From: Kitasatospora albolonga
GTDB lineage: Bacteria > Actinomycetota > Actinomycetes > Streptomycetales > Streptomycetaceae
Assembly (NCBI GenBank): GCA_002082585.1
Contig: CP020563.1
Coordinates: 248,001 to 312,000, forward strand
Direction: 5' to 3'
DNA: 64,000 bases
The notes under the pieces: model-generated
What the model saw: the letters and a program-made list of their open reading frames with translations, nothing else
What the model was told of the DNA's origin: nothing
The model's database searches: none
Made by a program: the position numbers and the translations under genes
Shown here: positions 8,843 to 20,700 of the stretch, piece by piece
Layout of the letters: each line of letters begins with the position of its first letter
How positions within the stretch are numbered: the stretch's first letter is position 1

Positions 8843-9948
8843 CCGGCTCCGGACCGGGCCTCCCGGCCGACCCCGAGAGCCCCTTCACCGCGTTCGGGCT
8901 TCCGGGCAAGCCGGGCACCGACGCGTTCTGGGCCGCCGCCCGGGCCCCCCTGTCCGTACCCGCGGGCGACGGCTGGCTGACGCTGTTCCTGTGGCGCGGG
9001 ACCCCGGCGGAGATCGCGTTCGAGAGCTGGTCGCGGCCGGTCCCCCTGCGGCGGTGGGCCGAAACGGACTGCTGGTACGCCGAGGTGCCCATGCCCGCCC
9101 GGCTGCGGGTGACCTACCAGCTCGTCACGGACGGCACCCCCCGCGCCGATCCGCTCAACCCGGCCGGGGCAGGCGGTGACCGCTCGATCGCCGCGACCCC
9201 GGACGCCCCGCCGCAGCCGCACTGGCCTGCCGTCGGCCCGGACGACGTCCTGCCGCTGCCCGCCACCCGGCTGCGGTGGAGCAGCGAACGGCTCGGCGGG
9301 CGGCGGACCGTGCGCGTTCACCCGGTCGGCGGCGGGGGGCCGGTGGTGGTGCTGCTCGACGGGGACGACTGGCTGTATCTGCACCCGGCGATGACCGCGT
9401 TCGACGCGGCCGCGGCGGCGGGCGACATGCCGCCCGTCACGCTCGTCCTCCTGCCGGCCAGGGACCGGTCGGCGGAGTTCGGGTGCGGGCCGGAGCTGTG
9501 GGAGGCGGTCCGGGACGAGCTGCTGCCGCTGGTGGCCGGATCGGGCGTGCCCGCGGAGCCGGACCGGCTGGTGGTGGCGGGGCAGAGTCTGGGCGGGCTG
9601 AGCGCGCTGTACGCGGCGGTGGAGTTCCCGGAGCTGGTCTCGCGGATCGCCTGTCAGTCGGGGTCCTTCTGGTGGCGGCCCGGTGCCGAGGAGCTGCCGG
9701 ACCCGCTGGGTGGTCCGGTCGGCGGGACGATCGCCGAACTCCTGCGCCGGGGGCCCGACTTGTCCGGGCTGCGGTGCGCGTTCGACGTGGGGGAGCACGA
9801 GACGCGGATGCTGCCCCACTGCGAGCTCGCCGAGGCCCTCACCGAGCGGGCCGGGGCGACCGTGCGGGTCTCCCGGTCCGCCTCCGACCACGACCGGGCG
9901 GGCTGGCGGCAGGCCCTCCTCAGGGATGTCGCCTGGGCGCTGGGCTGA
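8839..9948 (+). CDS. cchJ: Siderophore esterase CchJ (Fes/IroE-like alpha/beta hydrolase)
   Basis: 369 residues. An N-terminal domain (about 1-125) resembles the enterochelin-esterase lid. It is followed by an alpha/beta hydrolase domain with nucleophile elbow GQSLGGL and a C-terminal SDHDRAGWR that supplies the histidine. In the coelichelin model this enzyme releases the peptide from the NRPS, which has no thioesterase domain, or hydrolyses the siderophore. It is the only cch gene here on the + strand. It has its own iron box at 8736 and overlaps a 16-codon leader ORF. The position next to cchI matches the S. coelicolor order. Confidence 0.85.
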   Translation: MTGSGPGLPADPESPFTAFGLPGKPGTDAFWAAARAPLSVPAGDGWLTLFLWRGTPAEIAFESWSRPVPLRRWAETDCWYAEVPMPARLRVTYQLVTDGTPRADPLNPAGAGGDRSIAATPDAPPQPHWPAVGPDDVLPLPATRLRWSSERLGGRRTVRVHPVGGGGPVVVLLDGDDWLYLHPAMTAFDAAAAAGDMPPVTLVLLPARDRSAEFGCGPELWEAVRDELLPLVAGSGVPAEPDRLVVAGQSLGGLSALYAAVEFPELVSRIACQSGSFWWRPGAEELPDPLGGPVGGTIAELLRRGPDLSGLRCAFDVGEHETRMLPHCELAEALTERAGATVRVSRSASDHDRAGWRQALLRDVAWALG

Positions 9949-9957
9949 CCCGCCCCG

Positions 9958-10009
9958 GTGAATCTCCGGGCCGCCCCCGCCGGACGGCTCACCAGCCCCG
10001 GAGGTTCAC
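9958..10009. terminator. Bidirectional hairpin between cchJ and cchI
   Basis: Arms 9958-9970 (GTGAATCTCCGGG) and 9997-10009 (CCCGGAGGTTCAC) pair with one G-U wobble around a 26-base loop. The hairpin lies between convergent genes and overlaps the cchI stop. There is no U-tract, as is usual in streptomycetes. Confidence 0.55.
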
Positions 10010-11703
10010 CGGGCCACGGCCGCGCAGTACTCCGCGTCGGTGGCGAGCAGATTGCGGTGGGTGTCCTCGGCGGTGATGACGCCGTCGTCCAGCACGAGCA
10101 CCCGGTCGGCCGCGTCCAGGAGCGCCGGGCTGCTGGTGATCACGAGCGTGGTGCGGCCCCGGCGCAGCTTCGCGATGTTGCGGGCGATGAGCTGTTCGGT
10201 GACCGCGTCGACGGCCGTGGTCGGGTTGTGCAGGACCAGGACGTCGGTGTCGGCGGCCAGCGCGCGGGCCAGCGAGAGCCGCTGCCGCTGCCCGCCGGAG
10301 AGGTTCGCCCCCCGGTCGCGGACCGCGTAGTCGAGCCCGTCGCGGTGGAGGGCGACGACATCGGTCAGCATGGACGCCTCGACGGCCTCGGGGACCGAGC
10401 GGCTGGTGCCCGACGGGTCGATGTTCGTACGGAGCGTGCCGCCGAAGATCTCGGCGTCGTACGGGTTCACCAGCAGGTGCTCCCGGACCGCCTCGACCGA
10501 CAGGTCCGCGAGCGGCCGGCCGCCGAGCCGCACCTCTCCCCCGTACGCCGGTGGCGGCACGTTCACCGCGAGCACGGCGGCCAAGTCGGCCGCCGCACGC
10601 GGCTGGTAGGGGGCGATCGCCACGAACTCCCCCGCGTTGACCTGGAACTTCAGCCCTTGCAGGGTTCCGTGCCGTACGGCGTCGACCTCCAGGTCCCCGC
10701 CGGGGGCCGGGCGTTCGGGGCCCGGGGCCGTCACCGGCGGGGCGTTGAGCACCAGCGCCATGCGCTCGGCGGAGGCGCGGGCGATCATCACGTACTTGGG
10801 CATCTCCGAGAACATCTTGAGCGGTTCCATGATGAACTGCGCGAGGCCCACGGCCATGACCAGCTCCCCGATGGAGATCCGGCCCTCGAACGCCAGCCAG
10901 CCCGCCGTCAGGGAGACGGCTGCGGCGAGCGCCGCGTTGAGGGCCAGCGCGGTGCCCGCGTACACGCCGTTCACCCGGGCGACGGTGATCGCCTGGCGCC
11001 TGGCGTCGGCGCTGACCCTGCGGTAGGAGCCGAACGCCGCGTGGTTGCCGCCGAAGCCGTGGAGCGGGCGCAGGCCGATGATGAGGTCGGCGACCTTGGC
11101 GCCCGCCCGCGCCACCCTGGCCTGCTGCTCCTGGGTGCCGGCCCCGATCCGCTTCGACATCACCGCCAGGACCGACAGGATGCAGACGGTTCCCACGACG
11201 ACCAGCAGCCCGAGCCTCAGGTCGGCCAGGCTCAGCGCGACGGCCGCGACGACCACCGCGACCAGCGAGCTGACCAGCAGCGGCACCACCTCGATGATGT
11301 CGGCGGTCTGGTCGGCGTCCTCGGTGGCGATGGTCAGGATCTCGCCGGACTTGAGGTCGACGTCCCTGGCCACCGGCTGGAGTCCGCAGGCGGCCACCTG
11401 GACCCGCCAGCGGTGCGCCTCGGTCGTATTGGCCTTCTGGAGCACCCGCATCCCGAACCGCCACGACAGGGACACCGTCGTGATGATCACGGCGAGCGAG
11501 CCGATCGACACCCCGAGCGAGCCGAGGCTGCGGTCCTGCATCGTGTGCTCGACGATCAGTCCGAGCGCGATGGGGAACGCGGTCTCGGCCGCCTGGTAGA
11601 GGCCCATGAGGACGGTGCCCGCGATCATGGCGCCGATGTTGCGGCGCAGGGCGGTCCGCAGGATGGCGGCGCCCGGGCGGGGGCGCTTCGTGTCAGTCTT
11701 CAT
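10006..11703 (-). CDS. cchI: ABC exporter half CchI with degenerate ATP site
   Basis: 565 residues: six-helix exporter membrane domain (about 20-310) and a C-terminal nucleotide-binding domain. The NBD has an intact signature (LSGGQRQRLSLARAL), but its Walker A position reads FVAIAPYQPRAAADL with no GxxGxGK[ST], and Walker B reads VLVLHNPTTAVD, with His-Asn in place of Asp-Glu. It therefore cannot form a normal ATP site alone. It is expected to pair with CchG, whose defects are complementary, to export desferri-coelichelin. It lies 46 bp downstream of cchH on the same strand, so it is probably co-transcribed. Confidence 0.88.
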   Translation of the reverse strand: MKTDTKRPRPGAAILRTALRRNIGAMIAGTVLMGLYQAAETAFPIALGLIVEHTMQDRSLGSLGVSIGSLAVIITTVSLSWRFGMRVLQKANTTEAHRWRVQVAACGLQPVARDVDLKSGEILTIATEDADQTADIIEVVPLLVSSLVAVVVAAVALSLADLRLGLLVVVGTVCILSVLAVMSKRIGAGTQEQQARVARAGAKVADLIIGLRPLHGFGGNHAAFGSYRRVSADARRQAITVARVNGVYAGTALALNAALAAAVSLTAGWLAFEGRISIGELVMAVGLAQFIMEPLKMFSEMPKYVMIARASAERMALVLNAPPVTAPGPERPAPGGDLEVDAVRHGTLQGLKFQVNAGEFVAIAPYQPRAAADLAAVLAVNVPPPAYGGEVRLGGRPLADLSVEAVREHLLVNPYDAEIFGGTLRTNIDPSGTSRSVPEAVEASMLTDVVALHRDGLDYAVRDRGANLSGGQRQRLSLARALAADTDVLVLHNPTTAVDAVTEQLIARNIAKLRRGRTTLVITSSPALLDAADRVLVLDDGVITAEDTHRNLLATDAEYCAAVAR

Positions 11704-11749
11704 CGATGGGTGTCAGTTCTCGTCAAGGTGGCGGGGGCCATCAGGGGTG

Positions 11750-14700
11750 TCAGCTCTCGTCGAGGTGGCGGGCGATCGCTTCCGGGGTGCGCAGGGTGAA
11801 CAGGTCGCGGATCGTGATCACCGGACCGTACTCCCGGCGGAGCAGCCCGATCAGCCGCACCGCCAGCATGGAGTGTCCGCCGAGGGAGACGAAATCGCTC
11901 ACCGCGCTCACCTCGTCGTCGTCCAGGTCCAGGGCTTCGGCGAAGAACTCGCAGACCGCGGTCTCCGTCTCCGTCTCCGGACCGCGCTCCCCCGCCGTGG
12001 TCAGCGCGCCGAGCGGCCGGGCCTCCGGCAGCGCCTTGGTGTCGGCCTTCCCGTTCACGGTCAGCGGGATGCTGTCGACCCGGGCGAAGTGCGTCGGGCG
12101 CAGGAAGTCCGGCAGCCCGGCGCTCACTTCACCCGCCACCTGCGCCAACTCCGCGCCCTCCAGGACGAGATAGGCAGCGAGACGGTAGGCGCCGTCCACC
12201 TGCGGGTCGGGCTGGGCGACGGCGGCGACGAACCGCACCGCCGGGTGGGCGGCGAACACGGCCTCCACCTCGCCCGGTTCGACCCGGTGGCCGCGGATCT
12301 TGACCTGCTGGTCGGTACGGCCCAGGTAGACGATGTTCCCGTCCGGTCGGCGGATCACCAGATCCCCCGTTCGGTACATGCGCTCGCCGGGAGCGCCGAA
12401 CGGGCAGGCGACGAAGCGGTGGGCGGTCTGGGCGCTCTGGCCGAGGTAGCCGCGGGCGATGCCGATGCCCGCCACGTACAGCTCGCCGGGGGCCCCGTCG
12501 GGCAGCGGACGCAGCCAGGGGTCGAGGACGTACACCTCGGTGTTGTCGATCGCCACGCCCACCACCGGGTCCTGGCATTCGAAGGTGCCGACGCCGAGGG
12601 TGTTGATGGTGTACTCGGTGGGCCCGTACAGGTTGTAGCCGACCGTGCCCTCGGTCTCCGCGAGCCGCTGCCAGAGCGTGGGGGTGACGGCCTCGCCGCC
12701 CAGCAGCACGAGCGGGGGCCGCCGTTCGGGGTTGTCCAGCAGCCCTTCCGCGATCAGCTGCTGGGCGTAGGTCGGGGTCACGTTGACGACGTCGATCGCG
12801 TGCTCGCCGCAGTACTCGACCAGGCGGGGTGCGTCGCGGCGCAACTCCTCGTCGCAGATGTGCACTTCATGGCCGTCGGCGAGCCAGAGCAGCTCCTCCC
12901 ACGACATGTCGAAGGCGAACGACACCGTGTGCGCGATCCGGAAGGTCCGGTGGCCGTGCTCGGCGAGCACGGGTTCGAAGATGCGGCGCTGATGGTTGAT
13001 CAGCATGTTGGTGAGACCGGCGTATTCGGTGACCACGCCCTTGGGCTTCCCGGTCGATCCGGAGGTGTAGATCGTGTACGCGGGGTGCCGCAGCCGGTCC
13101 GGGTCGCCGGGGGCGAACGTCACGTACGGCTCCGCCTCCGGCAGCGGGCGGTCCAGCTCGATCAGCTCGCCGGTCAGCCGGGGCGACACACCGCTCACGG
13201 TGAGGATGACCTCGGGCTGCGCGTCCTCGACGATGGCCGCGATCCGCTCGTCCGGGTGGTCCAGCTCCAGCGGGACGTAGGCCGCGCCGACGCGCAGTAC
13301 GGCGAACAGCGCGGCGATCCAGTCGAGCGAGCGCGGGATCGCCAGACCCACGGTCGTCTCCGGCCCGATCCCCCGCCGCGCGAGCACACCCGCCACCGCC
13401 CGGCTGCGGTCGCGGAGTTGGGCGAAGGTCATGGTCGCGCCACCGGCGACGAGGGCGATGCGCTCCGGGTCGCGGTCGGCCGCGCGGTCGAAGCGGTCGA
13501 CGACGGTGTCCGTGCCGACCTCCGTACGCGGGGCGGGCTCGGGGTCCGGTCCCAGCCCCGGCAGCGCGCCCATCAGCCCCGTCGTCGAGCGTGCCACGTC
13601 CTCCAGCACCCGCAGGTAGTCGTCCAGGAGCAGGCGGGCGGAGCCGGGGTCGCCGTGTCGGTGCTCCAGCTTGACGGTGAGCCGGTCGCCGGGGGTGACG
13701 ACCCAGGTGTACGGGTAGTGCGTGGAGTCGTCCGCCTGGACGGAGGTGATGCCGTGGCGGGCGTTCATCGCGGCGAAGGCGTCCAGGTCGAGGAAGTTCT
13801 GGAGCACGAAAAGGTTGTCGAAGAGGGTGTCGTGCCCGCTGGCCCGCTGGATCTCGCCGAGCCCGAGGTGCTCGTGGTCCATCGCCGCCACCCGGGCCGC
13901 CTGCACACGCGACAGGTAGGCGCCGACCGTCTCGTCGGGCCGGGCCCGGGTCCACATCGGCACGGTGTTGAGGAGTACGCCGACGATGTCCCCGTGCCCC
14001 TCGCCCTCCCGGCCCGAGACGGTGACGCCGAACACGGCGTCGCTCCGTCCGGTACGGGCTCCGAGCAGCAGGCCGAACGCCCCGGTCAGCACCGAGTTCA
14101 GGGTGACCCCGTGGAGCCGGGCGGCCTCCCCGAGCAGCTCCGTCAGCTCGGCGGAGAGCGTCCGCACGAGCGGCCGCGGCAGCTCCTCGGAGAGCGCCGG
14201 GGCCGGTCCGGCGAGCAGTGTCGGCCCCGGCAGGCCCGCCAGGTGGTCCGCCCAGAAGCGTTCCGATACGGCGGGGTCCCTGGCGGCGAGCGTCCGGGCG
14301 TACTCCTCGAAGCCCGGCACGGCCGGGGTCGTGTCCCACGGTTCGCCCGCGACGACGGCCTCGTACGCGTCGAAGAGGTCGCGCAGCACGATCTCGCGGG
14401 ACCAGCCGTCCCAGAGCAGCAGGTGGTAGCTGAGCAGCAGCCCGTCCCGGCCGTCGGGCAGCCGCACGACGGTGACCCGGATCAGCGGGGGCTCCCCCGG
14501 GTCGAAGCCGCGCTCGCGGTCGCGGGTGCGCAGGTCGTCCACCTCGGCGTCCGTGGCCGGTCGGACCGTACGGACGTCGATGCGCCGTCCGGCCTTGAGG
14601 AGCTGGACCGGGTTGCCGTCGGCGTCGGTGGTGAACCCGGCGCCGACGACGGGGTGGCGCGCGATGACGTACGCCAGTGCCTCGGCCAGCGCGTCGGTGT

Positions 14701-17700
14701 CCAGGCGCCGGGCGAAGGTGAACCAGCTCTGCGCCACGTAGTGCCCTGCGGCGCCCGCCAGTTGGGCCTGGAAGAACAGGCCACGCTGGAGAGGGGTGAC
14801 CGGTGCGGTGCGCTCGGCGGTGGCGGCGGCCTCGCCGATCCGGGTCAGGGCCGCGAGCCAGTGGCCGGTGATCGTGTCGGGGATGCCCGCCGCCAGGGTG
14901 AAGGCCGCGTGGAGGCTGCCGGTGGCGTCGTCGGTCCAGGCGTTGACCTCGACGGCGTACAGGCTGTTCGGTTCGCCGCCGGTGATGCGCGGGGCCTGTG
15001 ACTCGCCGCCCCGGCCCAGGTAGTTGAAGAGGACCCGGGGGCGTTCGGTGAGGAGGGGGGCCGTCTGGGGGTTGAGGTACCTGAGCCGGCCGTACGCGGT
15101 GTGGCCCTCCTCGTCGGGCTGGCGGTCGGCGACCTCGCGGGCCGCCGCGACGGGGTCGGTGTGCGGGGTGAGCCGTACGGGGGCGATGGAGGTGAACCAG
15201 CCGACGGTGCGGGTGTAGTCGTGGTGCTCCTCGGCCGGGACCCGGCCGTGCCGCTCCAGGTCGATCGCGAGGTCGGTGGGGGTGGGCTGGGTGTGGGTGA
15301 GCGCGGTGCGCAGGGCGCCGCAGAGCAGCTCGGTGAGGCCGGTGCCGAGGGCGGCGGGGGCGGTGCGGGTCACCAGGTCGCTGACGTCGGGCGGGAGGGT
15401 GACGGTGGTCTCGCGCAGCTCAGTCGGCTCGGGCAGCGGTGCCGGGGCCCGGAGGGTGGTGATCCAGTAGCCGAGGTCGTCGATCGGCCCTGTGGACCGT
15501 ACGGCGAGGGCCTCGGCGTACTCCGCGTACGGCGTGGTCGGCGGCGGCAGGGCGCTCCCGTCCAGGGCGGTGGCCAGGTCGTCGAGGAGGATCAGCCAGG
15601 ACACCGCATCCACGGCGAGGTGGTGCGCGGTGACGACCAGGGTGCGGGTCGCGGCCAGCCAGGAGAACGCGACGACGTCTCCGGCCTCGGGGTCGAGCCG
15701 CCCGGCGGCCTCGTTCGCGGCGGCCGTCGCGTCGGCGGTGTCCGGGGCTGTGACGGTGGCCTCGCGGGCGGGTTCGGTGCGCAGGGCCCAGACGCCGTGC
15801 TCGACGCGCAGCCGGAGCCGGAGGGCGGGGTGGGCGGCCACGACGGCGTTCGCGGCGCGCCGGATGTCGGCGAGGCCGGTTCCGTCGGCGGCCACCAGGG
15901 TCCTGGCCTGGGCGAACCGGGCGAGCGATCCGCCCAGCTCCCGTTGGCGCAGCATGATCGGAGTGAGGGGCAGAGGGCCGTCCTCGCGGCGGGCGGCCGG
16001 GGCGGGGGCGGCCTCGGGGGCGCTGGTGGCCAGGTGGGCGGCGAGGGCGCGCGGGGTCTTGAGGAGGAACACGTCCCGGGGTGCGATGGGCAGGCCGAGG
16101 GCCCGGGCCCGGTTGATCACGGTGATGGCGATGATGCTGTCGCCCCCGGCGCCGAAGAAGTCGGTGTCGGCGTCCACGGTGGCGCCGGGCAGCGCGTCGG
16201 CGAAGACGCCGACCAGCGCGGTGAGCCGGGAGCCGCCGGGAGCGGCCCGGCCGCCGTCCTGCTCCGTGGCGGCGGCCCGCTCGGTGAGGGCCTCGCGGTC
16301 GAGCTTGCCGTTGACCGTCAGCGGCAGCGCGTCGACCGGGAGCACCCGGCTGGGGACCATGTGGGCGGGCAGCCTGGCGGAGAGCAGGGCGGTGAGGTCG
16401 GCGGGCGGCTCGCCCACGACGTGGGCGACGAGATGGTCACCGCTGTCCGCCACGGTGACGGCGGCATCGACGACACCGGCCAACTCCCTGATGGCTCCCT
16501 CCACTTCACCCAGTTCGATACGGAATCCCTTGAGCTGCACCTGGTCGTCGGCGCGGCCCGCGAACTCCAGCTCGCCGTCGAGGGTCCGCCGGGCGAGGTC
16601 GCCGGTGTGGTACATCCGGGAGCCGTCTCCGGTGAACGGGTTCGCCACGAACCGGGCGGCGGTGAGCCCGGGGCGGCCCAGGTAGCCGAGGGAGACCTGA
16701 TCGCCCGCGACATAGATGGCGCCCACCCGGCCCGGCGGCACCGGGCGGAGCCGGTCGTCGAGCAGGTAGGTGGCCAGACCGGGAATCGGGCCGCCTATCG
16801 GGCTGGTGTCCCCGCCGCGGGCGAAGTCCTCTTCGGTCAGCACCCGGTGGGTGACGTGGACGGTGGTCTCGGTGATGCCGTACATGTTGACCAGCTCGGG
16901 CGATGTCGTGCCGTGCCGCTCGGCCCAGCCGCGCAGCCGCCCGAGGTCCAGCGCCTCGCCGCCGAAGATGATCCGGCGCAGGGCCGTGACCGGTTCGTCC
17001 GCGTGCAGGTCGGCCTCGATGAACTGGTAGAAGGCGGACGGGGTCTGGTTGAGCACGGTGACGCCGCGCTCGCGGACCAGCCGGTGGAAGTCGACCGGCG
17101 AGCGGGTCAGCGCGTACTCCGGTACCAGCAGCTCGCCGCCGTGCACGAGCGCGCCCCACAGTTCCCAGACGGCGAAGTCGAAGGAGAAGGAGTGGAACTG
17201 GACCCAGACGTCGTCCGGGCCGAAGCCCATGTCGGGCCGGGTGTTGGCGAGGAGCGTGACCACGGCGGAGTGCGGGACGACGACACCCTTGGGCCGGCCG
17301 GTCGAGCCGGAGGTGTAGATGACGTACGCCGGGTCCTGCGGGCCCGCCCCGGGCGCGGCGGTGGTGTCGGCGGGCGGGAGGCTGTCGCCCTGGACGAGCA
17401 CCCGGGCGTCCGCTCCGGCCCTCTCCAGCAGCCGGGTGAAGCGGTCGCGGTGCTCCCGGTCCACGAGGACGACCTGCGGGGCGGCGTCGGCGAGGATGTA
17501 CGCCAGCCGTTCGTCGGGGTGGGCCAGATCGAGCGGTACGTACGCCCCTCCGGCGGTGACGACGGCGATGAGGGCGGTGACCTGCTCCAGGGAGCGCGGG
17601 ACGGCGACGGCGACCCGGTGGCCGGGGCGGACTCCGGCCGCGCGCAGGGACCGGGCCAGCTTGTCCTTCTCGGCGGCGAGTTCACCGTACGTGAGGGAGC

Positions 17701-20700
17701 GCGTCCCGCCGTCCAGAGCGCACTGGGTGACGGCGGTGGCCGCCGGGTCGCGGTGTGCGGCGGCGTCGAACAGCTCGCCCAGGGTCGCCGGGGTGATCTG
17801 CTCCGGGGTCCTGCCGGTGCCGGGGGCCGCCAGCGCGTCGACCGGGGCGTCCGGCCGGCTCAGCAGCTCGGTGAGGGTGCGGGTGAAGGTGGCGAGGATC
17901 GCCTCGGCACCTTCCCGGCGCAGGAGTTCACCGTCGTAGATCAGGGAGAAGCGGGGGCGGCCGTCGTCCGCGCGCTCGACGACCAGCGTCAACGGGTAGT
18001 GCGGGGCGCCCTCGTTGACGATGCCGGTGATGACGAGGGTGTCGTCCGGTCCGCGCAGGGCGTCGGCGTCGGTGGCCACGTCGAACACCACCAGGGTGTC
18101 GAAGAGGGAGCCGGTGCCGCCCTCCCGGCCGGTCGCACCGCTCTGCCTGCCGATCCTCGCCAGTGAGACGTGCTGGTGCGCCAGCACCGTGCTCTGGTGC
18201 TCCTTGACCGCGGTGAGGAGGTCGTACGCGGTGTCGGTGGCGGCCCAACGGGCCCGTACGGGGATCGTGTTGATGAAGAGGCCCACCATGTCCCGGATGC
18301 CGGGGACCCCGGCGTCGCGTCCCGAGACGGTGGAGCCGAAGACGACGTCCCTGCCGTGCAGGATGCCTCCCAGCGTCACCGCCCACGCGCTGTGCACGGC
18401 CACGCTCAGGGGCACGCCCGCCGACCGTGCGGCGATGTCGATGTCGTCGGCGGGCTGGACCGCGACGTCGGCGAACCGTTCGGAGGGGGTGTGCCCTTCG
18501 GCGACCAGGGAGGGGCCGGGCAGTCCGGCGAGCTCCTCGCGCCACACCCGGTCGCTCTCGTCCTGGTCCTGTTCCGCCAGCCAGGCCAGGTAGTCACGGT
18601 AGCCGCCGCGCGGGTGCACGGAGCCCGGTGCGTGGTACTCCGCCAGCAGGGCGCGGAGCATCGGCGGCACCGACCAGCCGTCCGCGATGATGTGGTGCAC
18701 GGTCTGCACCAGGACCGTGCGGCCGGAGCCCGCGCGGATGAGGGTGTAGCGCATCAGGGGGCCGGTGGCGAGGTCGAACCCGGCGCGGCGGTCCCGCTCG
18801 GCCAGTTCGCGGATCTCCTCGTCGGTGAGGCCGGGGCGGTCCAGCGCGGTGAAGGGCGCCCGGGTGCCGCTCTCCACGACGGAGACGACCCGGCCGTCGG
18901 CGAGGGCCGTGAACCGGGCGGCCAGGTTGGGGTGGAGCGTGAGCAGCCGGGTGGCCGCCGCCGCGAGCCGGTCGGCGTCCACCTCGCCCCGGAGCGTGAG
19001 CAGTTGCTGCTCGACATAGCTGCCCGTGGCGTCGTCGTCGAAGACCGAGTGGAAGTAGAGGCCCTCCTGCAACGGGGTGAGCGGCAGGATGTCGCGCAGC
19101 TCCGCGCTGTCCAGGTCGTCGACGTCGGCCTGGGTGAGCGGCACCAGGGGGAAGTCGCTGGGGGTGTGGCCGCCTTCCTCGAGCGCGGCGAGGGCGGTGA
19201 GGGCCGAGCGGAAGTAGCCGCCGAGGGTGGTGATGTCCTCGTCGGTGAAGACGCCGTCGGGCCAGGAGATGGTGGTGACCAGCTCGTAGGCTCCGCTCGC
19301 GTCGGGTTCGGCGATGGCGTTGAACTCCAGGGCGCGCGGCAGGCGCATCCTGGGGTCGCGCTTCTCGCCCAACTGCCCGGTGGCGCCCGCGAGCTGCCAG
19401 TCTCCGGAGGCGCCCGCGTCGTAGCGGCCCAGGTAGTTGAAGAGCACCTGGGGTGCGGGGACGTCCAGCCGGGTGCCGGTGAGGTAGTGCAGGGCGCCGT
19501 AGGAGACACCGTTGTCCGGTATCCGGGCGAGGTCTTCCTTGACCGCCTTGAGGGCGGTGGCGAGGTAGGCGGGCGCGGTGGGGTCGGCGGCCGGGCCGGG
19601 GTCCACGGTCACCGGGAAGAGGGTGGTGAACCAGCCGACCGTACGCGACAGTTCGGGTTCGAAGCCCGCTGTCCCGGCGACGAACCGTCCCTCCCGGCCG
19701 TGTCCCTCCAGCTCGATGTGGGCGAAGGTCTGGTCCTGGCCGAGGCCGCGGCGCCACCGGGCGAGGGCGACGGCGAGTGCGGTCAGCAGGACGTCGTTGA
19801 TCCCCGCGTGGAACTTCGCGGGGATATCGCCCAGGAGCGAGGCCGTCTCCTTCGCCCCGAGGGACACGGTCCGGGTCCTCTCCCGGGCGACGGTGTCGGC
19901 CCCGGTGAGGGCGCGCCTGCCGATCGGTGCGTCCGCTCCGGGCAGGGCGCGCCGGAAGGGGGTGCGGTCCGCGGCGAGGGCCGCGCGCCCGAGCAGCTGG
20001 GTCCAGCGGCGGAACGACGTGCCGGTGGGCGGGAGTTCGACGGGCTCCTCGGCGGTGTACCGGTGCCAGGCGGTGGCCAGGTCGTCCATCAGGATGCGCC
20101 AGGACACGCCGTCGATCACCACGTGGTGGGCGACCAGGACCAGTTGGCGGTCGGCGCGGCGCCAGACGGCGCGCAGCATCACGCCGTTGTCCGGGTCGAG
20201 GCCCTCGGTGGCGCGTTCGACGCACTCCTCCAGCGGTGCTTCGCTCTCCTGCCATCCGACGGCGGCCCCGCCCGGCCGTGGGATGTCGAAGCTCCAGCGT
20301 TCGCCGCGCACCAGCCGGGCGCGGAGCATGTCGTGGCGGTCGAGCACGGCGGCGAGGATGCGGTCGAGGGCGTCGGCGGTCAGTCCGGCCGGGGTGTTCA
20401 GGACGACCGACTGCACGAATCCGTCGATGGCGTCGGTGGTCTCGCCGAGCCACTGCACGACGGGCGGTCCGGTGACGGGGCCGGTGGGTTCGTCGCCGTG
20501 GTCCACGGTGGAGATGTCCTCGCGGCTCGCCACCGCCGCCAGCGCCCCCACGTCGGCGTTGCTGAAGATCTGGCGTGCGCTCACATGGAGGCCGACCTCC
20601 CGCAGGGCGCTCAGCAGGGAGATCGCCAGGATGCTGTCGCCGCCGAGCTGGAAGAAGTTCTGGTCGACGCCGACCTCGTCCACGCGCAGCACCGCCGCGA

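Noticed and set aside
11750..12000. A C-terminal thioesterase domain in CchH
   Set aside because: The protein ends about 40 residues after the third carrier-domain serine (LGGHSM); there is no room for one.
15610..15630. Defect in the second epimerisation domain (HHLAVDA instead of HHxxxDG)
   Set aside because: The Gly to Ala change is outside the catalytic His; the His-His and Asp are kept, so the domain is likely active.
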